Assembly (NCBI GenBank): GCA_036874045.1
Contig: CM072343.1
Coordinates: 7,026,001 to 7,090,000, forward strand
Source of the DNA: Cymodocea nodosa
Lineage: Eukaryota; Streptophyta; Magnoliopsida; Alismatales; Cymodoceaceae
Length of the DNA stretch: 64,000 nucleotides
Direction of reading: 5' to 3'
The translations under genes were made by a program, and so were the position numbers. Below, piece by piece: positions 31,704 through 43,117 of the stretch. Numbering within the stretch: position 1 is the stretch's first letter; each line of letters opens with the position of its first letter. The notes under the pieces were generated by a model. It did no database searches, was not told the DNA's origin, and was given only the letters and a program-made list of their open reading frames with translations.

Positions 31704-31915
31704 TTGGTCATTGCAGAAAGATAATATGCTCTGATATTCAGTTTCTAAAACACACCTCCTTAAAATGAGATCAAGACATTTCTCAAATAAGTATGGGTCT
31801 TCCCAATAATAATATTTTACTCTTGAAAAGAACAATTTCTTATCCTATCTATTCCAATCTTTAAGTGTTAAACTAGTAACTAAGTAGTTAACTATGTCTG
31901 CATACCAAGGCATTG
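31704..31915 (-). pseudogene. Integrase N-terminal zinc region of G2, fragment
   Basis: Minus strand reads MPWYADIVNYLVTS, then KLFFSRVKYYYWEDPYLF and RRCVLE, then LSFCNDQC, the typical stretch between RNase H and the HHCC zinc finger of Athila/Tat elements. It continues beyond S2 into 30442. The right edge (CATTG 31911-31915) is the target duplication of C2. G1 has the matching uninterrupted site near 365-375. Confidence 0.8.
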
Positions 31916-33635
31916 TGTTGAGTATTTTTGTTTTGATGATGTGTGCTGAATGAATATAATCATATTTGCTCAATTACTATTGCTTGTGAAAAGAAATTAA
32001 AATCATCAATTAATACAGAAAAAGCTTACTAATATAAATACTTGTCTGTATTGGATCTGAAGTTCATAACTAGTCGTTTCGTTGTATTAATTTCTCATTT
32101 AGCTAAACGTTAAGTTAACGTGTCTTTTTTTAAAAAAGCATGATATGTTTTAAAGTTATATCTTCTGTATCATGAACAGTGCACGTTTAGACAACTCGTT
32201 AAGTTAGAGTTTTGTTTGTATAGAGGACATGTGAGAACTCGTTAAGTTAGAGGCTTAAAGGTTAAAATAGGTCACGTGATAACTCGTTAAGTTAGTGAGT
32301 AAAAGAAGAGACGAACTCGTTAAGTTAGTGTTATACACGTGGTGAAATTATAAGTTACGAATGTTATATTGTATCACGTCAGGTGCACATGTTTAACTCG
32401 TTAAGTTAACATAACTAAACGCGTTGAGTTGCTATATTGAACACTAAGGCAACGCGTTAGGTTAGCGTTATAAACTTAAGTTGTTATTTTTTGCACGTGG
32501 TAAAATTCTTATTATAAAAACATTTGTTTATGACTAAATCAGTGAGTTAAAGTTTTTTTCAGAGACTTACAGTCGTAACTATCTGAAAGGTAACTTAAGT
32601 CATGTTTTCAGGTCTTGACACGTGTCTCACTAGTTTTATAATATAAAGAGTTTTTTGGTGACTTACTTCTGTAACTATCCGAAACTTAAACTGTTTTCAG
32701 TGAGTTATCGTTTAACCTTCCGGAAGAAAGGTCAAGCTGGTTCGTTGAGTTAGCATAACACCACAGACTTAGTTCGTTGAGTTAGCTACAGTACTTGTCA
32801 CGTGAAATGGCACATGAGGAACTCGTTAAGTTAGAAACGTTAAGTTATATATATATATACTTGTGTTACTCGTTTAGTTAACATTAAAGTAATGACTTCT
32901 TATTACACTGATGAAAAATTTTTAGACGAGAAAGTTTATTTTGTAGGAAATTTTTCAGAGATCCAGGACTAATGATTAAAGAAAATTTGAAATATAAACA
33001 TGGGTTAGAACGTGTGTGTTTCGATGAAGGAAAAAGAAAAGACGTAGAGAAGTGGAAAACTGGTAGTAGTTAAACGTGAAGGATATGCATGAAATGAAGA
33101 TACAGTATAAAAGGCAAAGAATTCTTGTTGATCAAACTATCCTTGCACACCAAAAGAAAAATACCTTTCAGGGATCAAAAACACCTTCTCGGGGAAAATC
33201 TCTCAAGTGGAAGAAAATTCAGTGAAGCATAAAAAGGTAAGATTTTCATCACTGAAGATTTGAAGTATCAGAAGAAAGCAAATTTGGTGAAGCATAAAAA
33301 GACAAGATATTCGTCACTGAAGAATTGCTAAAGAAGAAAGAAGAAGAAGAAGAAGAAAGATCTCAAACAGGGAAAAATGTTTTAAATTCCGCAATTTAGT
33401 TTTCTCTATTTGTAGTTATGAAATTGTATAGATAAAACATGGTATCGAAATATAATTGCATCTACAATTTCTGAAGAGAATTGAATTGTATAGTGTAATT
33501 GAAATCTTGAATAAAAATGATTTTATGAAAACAATGTCTCAACTTGTTTTTGAATTTTAAAGTTTCAATTATATTTCAGAAAATATTAAAAATACTCAAT
33601 TCACCCTCCCTCTTATGTAGCCATACGATCCTACA
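31916..33635 (+). repeat. 5' LTR of C2
   Basis: TGTTGAGTATT ... ATCCTACA, 1720 bases, longer than the C1 LTR. It carries an extra block (about 32536-32740) absent from C1 and C3. That block includes ACTTAAGTCATG and a GACACGTGTC box, and resembles gypsy G2 LTR sequence at 8110-8190. TATAAAA is at 33106. The primer site TGGTATCAGAGCT follows at 33638. Confidence 0.9.
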
Positions 33636-33834
33636 AGTGGTATCAGAGCTTTGTTAATAATCTTTGATATAAAATCGATACCAACTTATTTAATATCATT
33701 ACTTATTCTACCTTCTTTGTTTTTAAACAGAAATTAATATCTAAGCATCTGTTTAACTTTCTTGATTTAAGGCTCAAGTTGTTTTAAAGTTTTAGATTGT
33801 TTAAAATCAAATAGGTTGAAAAATCTAAGGTAAG

Positions 33835-36018
33835 ATGGCTATTGGAAATGGTAATTTTTCTTTATATGAAGGCCAAAATCTTAATCGTCCTCCTTTATTT
33901 GATGGAATATATTTTGAATATTGGAAATATAGGATGACTGTTTTTCTTCAAAGTATAGATCATAAGTTGTGGTTCATGATTTCTAAACCATATACTCTGT
34001 TAACTACTCCTTATAATACTTGGACAATTACTGAAAAAGAAAATGAAACTCTAAATGCTAAGGGCTTAAATATTTTATTTTGTGCATTGAGTTATGAACA
34101 GTTCAATAAAGTGTCGGCATATAAATCTGCTTATGAGGTGTGGCATGCATTAGAAGTTTCACATGAAGGCACTTCTCAAGTTAAAGAGACTAAAATAAAC
34201 ATGTTGATTCATCAGTATGAACTCTTTAAGATGCATGAAGACAAAAATATTTCTGAGATGTTTTCCAGATTTCTTGATATCATAAACTCTTTAAAATGTT
34301 TAGGAAAGAATTTTGAACAGAAGGATTTGATGAGGAAAATTCTCAGATCCCTAAGTTCTAAATGGTCTCAGAAAGTAACATCAATCGAAGAATCACGAGA
34401 TTTAAATGTATATACTATGAATGAACTTATAGGAAACTTAACATCTTATGAAGTTCAATTAAATGAATCACTAAGTCAAAATAAACTAAAAATGAAGAAA
34501 GAAATAGCCTTCGAAATTAATTTAGATTCTGATATATCTACTGATTCTGACGAGGATTTGATTTTGCTGACTAGGAAATTCAAGAAAGCATGGAAAGCTA
34601 GGAAACAGCAAAGGAACAAAAACGATAAACCCTCAACCTCAAAATCACTAAATGACAAGAATTCTTCATCCAGAAAGTATGTATGTTACAACTGTAAGAA
34701 ACCTAGACATCTTTCTCCAGATTGTCCTATGAAGAAAAATGAAAAGCAAAGTAGGACAAATAAGAAGAAGACGGCTCAGAAAACTCAGAAAGAGTTTTAC
34801 AAGAAAAAGGCTTTGAAGGTCACTTGGGATGACACGTCTAAAGAGTTTGAATTTGAAGAATCAGCATCAAAATCTTCACATTCAGAAGGAGAACAAGAGT
34901 TGGAAGACGTTGCTCATGTGAGCTTCATGGCAGATGACTCTAAGGTAATATCTGATCCTGAAAGTCATTCAAATTTCAACTTTGATGAATTATTATGTGC
35001 TTATCATGCATTATTACAAAAACTTAAAGTATGTAAACTAGAAAATAAGAATATTAGAAAATCTTCATCCATTATGGAAGAAGAAAATTGTTTCCTATCT
35101 ACTACTTTAGAAAAGTTTAAATGTGATAATGAAAATCATGCTAGAGATTTGCAAAAATTTAGATTTAACTAATGTATCTTGCATGAACAAATACAGAATA
35201 TAAATGCTGAAAAATTAAAGATAGAATCTGAAAATGAAATGTTGGGAAACAATATAAATGAACTTGAATTAGAGATAGATAAATTAAAACTGAGAGAGCA
35301 AGATTTAAATTCTACCTTTGAGAAATGGAATCTAAGTCAAACTATGTTAGACAAACTAACTAGTACCCCTGCGGTGTCATATAAATTTGGCTTAGGATTT
35401 GATTATCCTGAATATCCTGAATCTCAAGCCAATAAAGGATTTATTAGTTGCAATTCAAGTAAATCTAATACTAAAATTCTTTTTATTATGAAACAAGGTA
35501 ATGAATATGTAGAAGTAGGTACTTCAAGGGATGAATCATGTAGTAATAATATAAATCAATGTGATTTGTCAAATTGTACTTCTAACATGACTATAAATGT
35601 TTCTAAAAATCTTGTTTCTTGTTCTAGAAATTCAGTTTCTAATGTTTCTAAAATTTCAAACAATTGTAGTAAACTGAAAATTCAGAAACCTGAGCATGTA
35701 ATTCAATACACTGGTATTAGACCAATTACTCATTCTACATGTGATAAAACTAAAAATTCTTGTGTAGAAAAGGATTTTGTATGTACGGAAAATGTTAATA
35801 CAAGTACAAAATCTTGGTATGAACTTACTGAAATGTATGAGCATGACCAAAATAAATTAAAATCTGATAAAAATCTATTTGGTCTGGATTATACTACATC
35901 TGAAAACAAAAAGAATGATTGTAAAAGCAATAATGCTATTTGTGAGTATGAAGCTAATGATAAATCAATAGTACTTACAATTAATAAGAATATAAATGAT
36001 AATGTTAAACTATTTTAA
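33835..36018 (+). pseudogene. SIRE-type gag of C2, nearly intact
   Basis: Open for 445 codons from ATG 33835 (MAIGNGNFSLYEGQ), then a TAA at 35170-35172 where C1 and C3 have GAA, then open again in the same frame to 36018. Order: SIRE capsid, zinc knuckle CYNCKKPRHLSPDC (about 34685), Lys-rich stretch, acidic Ser-rich stretch, coiled coil (about 35180-35330), Asn/Ser-rich tail. At 36018 loss of one T in a T-run cuts the last 20 or so residues. It is the best gag of this family here; probably inactive. Confidence 0.88.
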
Positions 36019-36095
36019 ACAAAAAGAAGAAATATGCATTTAATGAACTTGGTCCTCAACAACATTGGGTACCAAGAAAAAGTTTTTCTTAATTT

Positions 36096-37223
36096 GTGTT
36101 GCAGGAGGAAACAACATCAAAATGGATCTTCGATAGTGGAGCGTCAAGTCACATGATCGGACAGAAAAGTCTACTACAAAATTTTACAAATACCATAAAA
36201 GGAAGTGTAATATTTGGAAACAAAAGCAAAGATAAAATCATAGGTATGGGCAATGTTCAAATAACTCCTACTTGTGTTATTTCGAATGTACTATATATAG
36301 AAAACCTAGGATTTAATTTGCTGAGTGTCATAAAACTAACTAAAAATAGATATTATGTAGTGTTTGAAGATAATGTTTGCAAAATAATTGAAAAATATGC
36401 AGATGAAATGCTTAAGAAATTTAATTTTAATGATACAAGGATTCAAGGAACTCCTATGAGTACTACTTTAAAGTTAGATATTGATGACATAAGAAAATCT
36501 ATAGATCAAAGAAAATATAGAAGTATGATTGGTTCTTTACTTTATTTGACTGCTAGTAGACCTGATATTATGTTTGCTGTGTGTGTTTGTGCTAGATTTC
36601 AATCTAATCCTAAAGAATCACACTTAATTGCAGTTAAAAGAATATTTTGATATATACAAGGAACTAAAAATTTCGGACTGTATTATTCTAAGGGTAGTTC
36701 AATAGATCTTGTAGGATATACTAATGCTGATTATACAGGATCTAAATCTGATAGGAAGAGTACTAGTGGTACATGTCAATTATTGGGAACTAATTTGGTG
36801 TCATGGTTTAGTAAAAAGCAAAACTGTGTAGCACTTTCTACTACAGAAGCTGAATATGTTGCTGCTGCACTGTGTTGCACTCAGATTCTATGGATAAGGA
36901 AAACTTTAGAAGATTTTGGATTATCTTATGATATAATTGAGATTTATTGCGACAGTAGTTCAGCAATAAATCTTTCCAAAAATCTTGTATTACATTCAAG
37001 AGCAAAGCATATAGAGGTTAGACATCATTTTCTAAGAGATAACATAATTAAAGGAAAAATTAAATTAGAATTTGTGTCTAGTAAAAATCAATTAGCTGAT
37101 ATATTTACAAAACCTCTAAACGAAAATACATTCTGCAACATTAGATTAAATTTAGGTATTTGTAGGCTATGTGATGTGAAAATGCTTAAACTCCACATAA
37201 AAAAAAAAGATAAAAATTATTGA
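36096..37223 (+). pseudogene. Deleted copia pol of C2: protease joined to RT end and RNase H
   Basis: Protease with intact WIFDSGASSHM (D-S-G) runs through NVLYIENLGFNLLSV to KIIEK, then directly YADEMLKKFNFND, the end of RT. This skips GAG-pre-integrase, integrase and catalytic RT. In C3 the two breakpoints are at 56552 and 58588 and share AAAAATAT-AGATGAAAT, so about 2.0 kb was lost at a short repeat. After a stop at 36648 the RNase H (36660-37223) has YTNADYTGSKSDRKS, STTEAEYVAAALCC and YCDSSSAINLSK; its first Asp motif is altered (TNAD for TDAD). Confidence 0.88.
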
Positions 37224-38784
37224 TGATGTTGTTCACCTCATAGATATTATATACTTATCATAAATATCTAAAGTAATATCTAAACTGCTGCTTAAGATAC
37301 TATGTATTTATTGTAAAATCATAGTAGTATCTTATTGATTTTAAGTAGTTTATCAATTTTAATGGTTTTTACAATTTTAAGTGGAAGTGTAAATGAAAAA
37401 CATTAAATACTTTTGACATTCTGAAATTTTGATTAAATGTTTTCTTTGAATGACGGAAAGTGCATATGATCATGCATAAATTTGACTTAATTGATTAAAC
37501 TTGTAGAATAAGTTATATGTAACTCATCTTAAACTGTTAATCAAAAGTATAAGCTTATTGAAACTGATTCATATTCTCAGTACAATCATAGAAGTAAAAA
37601 TTGTATGAGATTTGTGTTTTATTGCATCTGTATTAATGGAATACATATATACTGTGCTTAAAATGAAAAGTGCTTACAAAGTGAAAATCTTTGAGAGTTT
37701 ATTGATCAGTTTGATCACGAGCCTTTTGTACTTGAGCAGATAGGTATGTAAGGATTGTTGTCCTCAAAAAGGATTCTTTAAATCTAGCAACCTAAGGTCC
37801 TGATCAGATCTGGGATTATTGACTGAAAGCTCATTATACGGGTGCATTAGAAAGCTCTTGTATGATTCAAGCTTTTCAAACTAACTTTTAAAGAAAATTA
37901 TCAATATTCCCTATTTTGAAAAGAAAATAAAATAAATAAAATTGTTTCATTAATTATAGATATCTTTGAATTGCATATAGTTTCTACCAATATGACTACT
38001 GATTTATTGAATCCACATTAGTACTTTTGAAAATGTTTATTTGAGATACATTCTTTTATTCTCCTTGAATTAATCACATTGAGTTCAAAGTTGTGTTTTG
38101 ATTCATATATAGTAGGAATTGATTCTGGAAATCATTTTTGATGATGTCAGAATAACGGAAGTCTCTGAAAAGAAAATTTAAAAGTATAGTTATACTTAAC
38201 GTCTATTGTCACTACAAGTATATTTTGTATTTTGGTTGAATATAATTGAAGTATATTTGTAGGGGGAGGATTAACAATGTCGAAAACAGATTAATATATT
38301 TTAGAATACAAATCTTAGTTAATCTAAATTAATGTCCTCTTAAAATCTTGATGAACTAATTTAAAAAGACAAATAAACTATTCTAGATTCAAAGGACAAA
38401 ATGTTCAAATAGTTTAGAATGTTCTCAAGATAATGTTAAGTTTAGCATGTATGTTGTTTTCGTAACGTTTTAGTTGGAAGCATCCAAAACTTGTTTAAGT
38501 GTACTAACTAGACATTATATTAGATAAGGTAACGTGTAAAACTGCCTCTAGATAGCGTTTTGCTCGTTAGGTTAGTTAACTCAACGAGTTATACTTGAAT
38601 ATTTCGAGTACCTTGATTGAATAAGTTTTATTCAATATTTATTTAATTTCTAAACCCGACTTCTCTTCACGTTGAGTTATACGCCTAAAAAAAAAACCTA
38701 TTTAAACACTTATTACACGGGCACTTAAGTTATTTGTAAACTTTGTCAAGAAAATCTTTCCCGCTTGTTGCTGTTACAACCTGC
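37224..38784 (+). other. Pol-to-ORF spacer of C2
   Basis: Same non-coding spacer as C1 (18841-20433), including the TTTGTAGGGGGAGG block (about 38258) and a TTAACTCAACGAGTTATAC motif at 38576. No gene. Confidence 0.75.
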
Positions 38785-39561
38785 GATGATGGTCTCCAAG
38801 TTCTACAAAGGTCGCGGCAGAGGAAAAGGCAAAAGCAAAGGAGATGCACAAGGAAAAGAAATAGAGAATGATGAAGTTCCACGTACTTGGTTCAAGTAAA
38901 TATTTCAAGTGGACAAAAGGTTAGTAGAAATTTATAGTGAATATTTCTTTCCTGAAGGTACACTAAATGAAGTGAGACAAGAACTCCAAAATACTGATGT
39001 TAGTATTACATACATGGGGATTCAAAGTAAATTTGATAGAGAATACAAAATGAAATGAGCTGAGATTGCATTTTTGGAACAGTATGCAAAATATTTGGAA
39101 AAAGGTGTAGGTTCATCAAATAGAACTCGTCAAACTCCTATAAATGGTACAAGACTACATGCATTTGAGGAAGAGCATGAATCAGCTATCCCTACTCCTT
39201 TATATTCACAACAAGTAGAATAAAATATTGCTGTAAACAAAACAAAAGTTGATAGTCTTCGAAAGGCCGTTGCAATAGAAAGTGCCTTAGAAGAATTAAA
39301 GCATCACACTTTTATGGAGCAATTTGAAAAGAAAACAGCAATACTTGAAGAGGAGAAACAAAAATGTTATAGTAGAAGGAAAGTCAGAAAAATTATGTCT
39401 AAGGAAACAAAGTCTATTAAAAAAGGAAAATCAGATGAAAATTTATTTCCAAAGGACAATGTATGTCTAGACATTGTATCGTATTGTGCATCTGATAAAC
39501 TCATCAGTTCTGAACGCACTGAAACTGATGAAGATAATGAGACTTTATTTTCCCTTGCTAT
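38785..39561 (+). pseudogene. Extra ORF of C2, N-terminal third only
   Basis: Starts MMVSKFYKGRGRGKGKSKGD, the basic start seen in C1, then the VPRTWFK and YSEYFFPEG segments. Stops differ from those of C1 (for instance TAA near 38898 and TGA near 39057), so each copy decayed on its own. The open stretch 39314-39571 (MEQFEKKTAILEEEK) has the charged middle region. It is cut at about 39562, where sequence jumps into the LTR, so the conserved C-terminal domain is absent. Confidence 0.8.
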
Positions 39562-40309
39562 ATTAAGTTAACATAACTAAACGCGTTGAGTTGCTATATT
39601 GAACACTAAGGCAACGCGTTAGGTTAGCGTTATAAACTTAAGTTGTTATTTTTTGCACGTGGTAAAATTCTTATTATAAAAACATTTGTTTATGACTAAA
39701 TCGGTGAGTTAAAGTTTTTTTCGGAGACTTACAGTCATATCTATCCAAAAGGTAACTTAAGTCATGTTTTCAGGTCTTGACATGTGTCTCACTAGTTTTA
39801 TAATATAAAGAGTTTTTTGGTGACTTACTTCTGTAACTATCCGAAACTTAAACTATTTTCAGTGAGTTATCGTTTAACCTTCCGTAAGAAAGGTTTAGCT
39901 GGTTCGTTGAGTTAGCATAACACCACGGACTTAGTTCGTTGAGTTAACTACAGTACTTGTCACGTGAAATGGCACATGAGGAGCTCGTTAAGTTAGAAAC
40001 GTTAAGTTATATATATATATACTTGTATTACTCGTTTAGTTAACATTAAAGTAACGACTTCTTATTACACTGATGAAAAATTTTTGGACAAGAAAGTTTA
40101 TTTTGCAGAAAATTTTTCAGAGATCCAGGACTGATGATTAAAGAAAATTCGAAATATAAACGTGGGTTAGAATGTGTGTGTTTCAATGAAGGAAAAAGAA
40201 AAGACGTGGAGAAGTGGAAAACTAGTAGTGGTTAAACGTGAAGGATATGCATGAAATGAAGATACAGTATAAAAGGCATAGAATTCTCGTTGATCAAACT
40301 ATCCTTGCA
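39562..40309 (+). repeat. 3' LTR fragment of C2
   Basis: Matches the C2 5' LTR from about 32398 to 33147, including the extra block, then stops inside the LTR at CTATCCTTGCAC. Both LTR ends are missing. Gypsy RT sequence of G2 begins at about 40311. Confidence 0.88.
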
Positions 40310-40310
40310 C

Positions 40311-41116
40311 TGTTTTAGGTTCTGGTAGATTAGAAATTACTTCTATTTTAGCCTTATCTACTTCTAGCCCTTTCTTTAAAACAACATGTCCCAAGACTAT
40401 TTCTTGTTTAACCATAAAGTGACATTTTTCCCAATTTAGAACCAGATTTTTTTCCACACAGCATTTTAATACTCGGTTTAAATTATTTAAACACACTTCA
40501 TATGAAGTTCCATATACAGTAAAATCATCTATAAATATTTCTAAATAATCTTCAATCATTCTAGTGAATATGCCCCACATACACCTTTGAAAGGTAGCTA
40601 GTGCATTGCATAATCTGAATGACATCCTCTTAAAAGCATAAGTTCCATTAGGATATGTGAAAATTATTTTCTCTTGATCCTCTAATGCTATTGGAACTTG
40701 ATTATATCTTGAATACCCATCTAGGAAACAAAAATATTCTTGCCTTGCTAATTCTCTAGTATTTGATCTATAAAAAGTAAGGGAAAATGATCTTTCCTAG
40801 TCACAACATTTAACTTTCTATAGTTTATACACACTCTCCAGCCTGATTGAATTGTAGTAGGTATCAAGTCCAGACTCTCATTCCTAATAACTATTAATCC
40901 TGATTTCTTGGGGACTATATGGATTAGACTAACCCATGAGCTATCAGAAATTGGATAAATTATGTCATTATTTAACCATTTCACAATTTCCTTCCTGTCA
41001 ACTTCTTTAAGGTTTGGATTTAATCTCTTTTTAAGAATTCTAACTAGTTTAGCATTCTCTTCTAAATATATATGGTGACAGCATAAAGTTGCACTTAACT
41101 CTTTTCTATCAGCCAT
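40311..41116 (-). pseudogene. Ty3/gypsy reverse transcriptase of G2, truncated
   Basis: Minus strand. 40748-41116 has NDIIYPISDSSWVSLIHIVPKK; 40311-40625 has MSFRLCNALATFQRC, the catalytic box as FIDD (about 40524-40535) and VLGHV-KKGLEVDKAKIEV. It ends at KTV where the deletion linked to C2 removed the thumb and the whole RNase H (about 640 bases, judged from G1). Also broken between 40626 and 40747. Confidence 0.88.
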
Positions 41117-42019
41117 AATATATCCTATTGCCTCTTTATAAGTTTTTACTACATCTTTTAATTTAAAAATTTGATCCTATTTTAAATCTGATACAATAAT
41201 GATTGGACATGTTCATTTTTCTTCCAGAAATATATAAGTTAATTCAAAAGGTAAAGGTTTTAAATCTAAATGTTTATCATTAGAAGCTAAAGCTTCTAAT
41301 CTAACATTTTCATCTTCTATATTAACCTCTTCTTCATCTCCTTCTACATCTATGCTTTCACTTACTTCTAAAGTTTCAGAATCTAATTGCCTATTTATTT
41401 CTTCTTGAATCACATCATCTAGCATGTCTCCTTCATCCTTTAAAAAGTCTATAGTATATAAGGACATTTCTAACTCCTCAAACTTTTCTAGTTTAAAAAT
41501 ATTTAATTGAGTATCCTCATTACCATACGCTAATTTCATCACTCTAGTTTTACAATTTATAACAACCCTTGATGTTGCTAAAAATGGTCTTCCCAAAATT
41601 AAAGATGTATCATGATTCTGATGCTTAATTTGTTGAGAATCCAAAATCACAATATCAAGAGGATATATGAAGTTTTTTATTTTAATTAGGAGATCTTTTA
41701 TTTTTCTTCTAAGATATTTTATACTTCTATTTGCTAATTGAATAACAGTCCTAGTAGGGATTAAGCCTTCTAATCCTAAGGATGTAAATATATCACTAGG
41801 CATAACATTTATACCGGCCCCTAGGTCTATTAAGGTTCTTTCCAGAATGGTATTTCCTATGATGCACGATATAACAGGGATTTCTAGATTAGATAACTTT
41901 TTAGGAATTTGTGGCAAAAATAAAGAACTACTTTGCTTAGCTAAAAAGACTTTCCTTAAAAAATTTTGCTCTTTTTTCTTAGTACACCAATCCTTAAGAA
42001 ATTTAACACAAGGTGGCAT
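41117..42019 (-). pseudogene. Ty3/gypsy aspartic protease region of G2
   Basis: The stretch 41213-42019 is open for 268 codons. It contains TLIDLGAGINVMPSDIF (active-site loop, about 41800), a GLEGLIPTRTVIQLANRS segment, LILGRPFLATSR, and an acidic tail (SIDVEGDEEEVNIEDE) leading to RT. It is better kept than the G1 copy, with the DLGAG loop intact. 41117-41212 is a linker with stops. Confidence 0.82.
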
Positions 42020-42085
42020 TTTCTACAATAAGTCTAACAAAGGAATGTTAACTTGTACTTTTTAAAAAATTTCTTTAATTTTTTC

Positions 42086-43070
42086 TTATTTTTCAAGAAA
42101 TGTTTGTTGTAATCTTTTAGGATAGGATGCTAATAATTGTGACTTACAAGATTGTTTTTCTTTCTTTTCACTCTTTTGATCATTTTTAGTCTCATTTTTA
42201 GATTCAGATTTTTTTTCATTGATTTCTAAGTTTTCAGATATTACCTGTTCATTATCATTTTGAATTTTGTTCTTAGTTAGCTCCACTTTGCTTTCTTTTT
42301 GAATTTTTGGTGGTATATCAATTCTGGATCTTAATGTTATACATACATCTTCTAGATTTTCATTACTTTCATGATATTCTTGTATTTCATTTTCTTGATT
42401 TTGATTTTCTATTGTTTCCAATTTTAAATTACATTCTTTAACTACTACTTCATTGGTATTTTCTTTTGTTTGTATGTCTTGCAAATTATGCATATCTTCA
42501 ACATTAAAGTTCTCATTTGTGTTTTCCTATTGCAAAACTTGAAATTTCATTGTTAATTCATCCAATGCTTTTAACTTTCTTTCTAAATCATCTAGTCTCA
42601 TTGCATTCAATTTTCATTATAGTTTTTTTCATTTCATATATGATATCGATTTTAGGTTTTGAATATTCTTTCCTCTAATTTAATTGGTTGACTTCTTGTT
42701 GCTAATATATGTATTGTTCTAGTATGTCCATGTTTTGCTCTAAACTACACTCAAGTCTGTCATACTTGTCCCAAACTTCCATGTCTCTTAACATATTACT
42801 TGTTCTAAATTGACCATTAGTTGGATAAACTATAGGATTCTCATACTCAACTCTATTATATTGAATATAATTCATTTGTTGTTCATGTGATCTAACTATC
42901 TGCAATCGTCTTAGTTTCAAATAATCAGAAATGTCATGACCTTCCAAATTGTAAAATTCACATATGCTAACTACAAGTTTCAAAAATCTTTGAGCATAAG
43001 CATATGTCATATTCTCAATTATATAATAAAAACACACAATACTCCCTCTAATATTAAAACAAAACCGCAC
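42086..43070 (-). pseudogene. Gag-end remnant with degenerate zinc knuckle, no capsid (G2)
   Basis: 42702-43070 reads IIENMTYAYAQRFLK, then CEFYNLEGHDISDY (a C-x2-C-x4-H-x4-C knuckle in which the second and last Cys have become Tyr), then QQMNYIQYNR. 42086-42493 is a Lys/Glu/Asn-rich linker. The ENM-x-Y segment corresponds to a point near the end of a normal Athila capsid, so the capsid is missing here exactly as in G1. A capsid region is present instead at 11740-13088. Confidence 0.75.
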
Positions 43071-43091
43071 TCATAGTTGCTTAGCTTCTCA

Positions 43092-43110
43092 ATCTCCAAC
43101 AACGGTGCTA
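43092..43110 (-). other. Primer binding site of G2 (Asp-tRNA type, decayed)
   Basis: Minus strand TAGCACCGTTGTTGGAGAT, matching the G1 site with several transitions. It lies 7 bases inside the LTR end. Confidence 0.75.
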
Positions 43111-43117
43111 GAAAACT

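Larger units (their letters stand above)
31916..40309 (+). mobile_element. C2: SIRE-like copia element, family of C1, 3' end deleted
   Basis: Plus-strand element with 5' LTR 31916-33635, primer site, near-intact gag, deleted pol, RNase H, spacer and the first part of the extra ORF. The ORF then jumps at about 39562 into the interior of a 3' LTR that stops at 40309, where gypsy RT of G2 resumes. A left flank CATTG is present; no right duplication survives. Two secondary deletions therefore removed most of the extra ORF and both ends of the 3' LTR. Confidence 0.88.
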
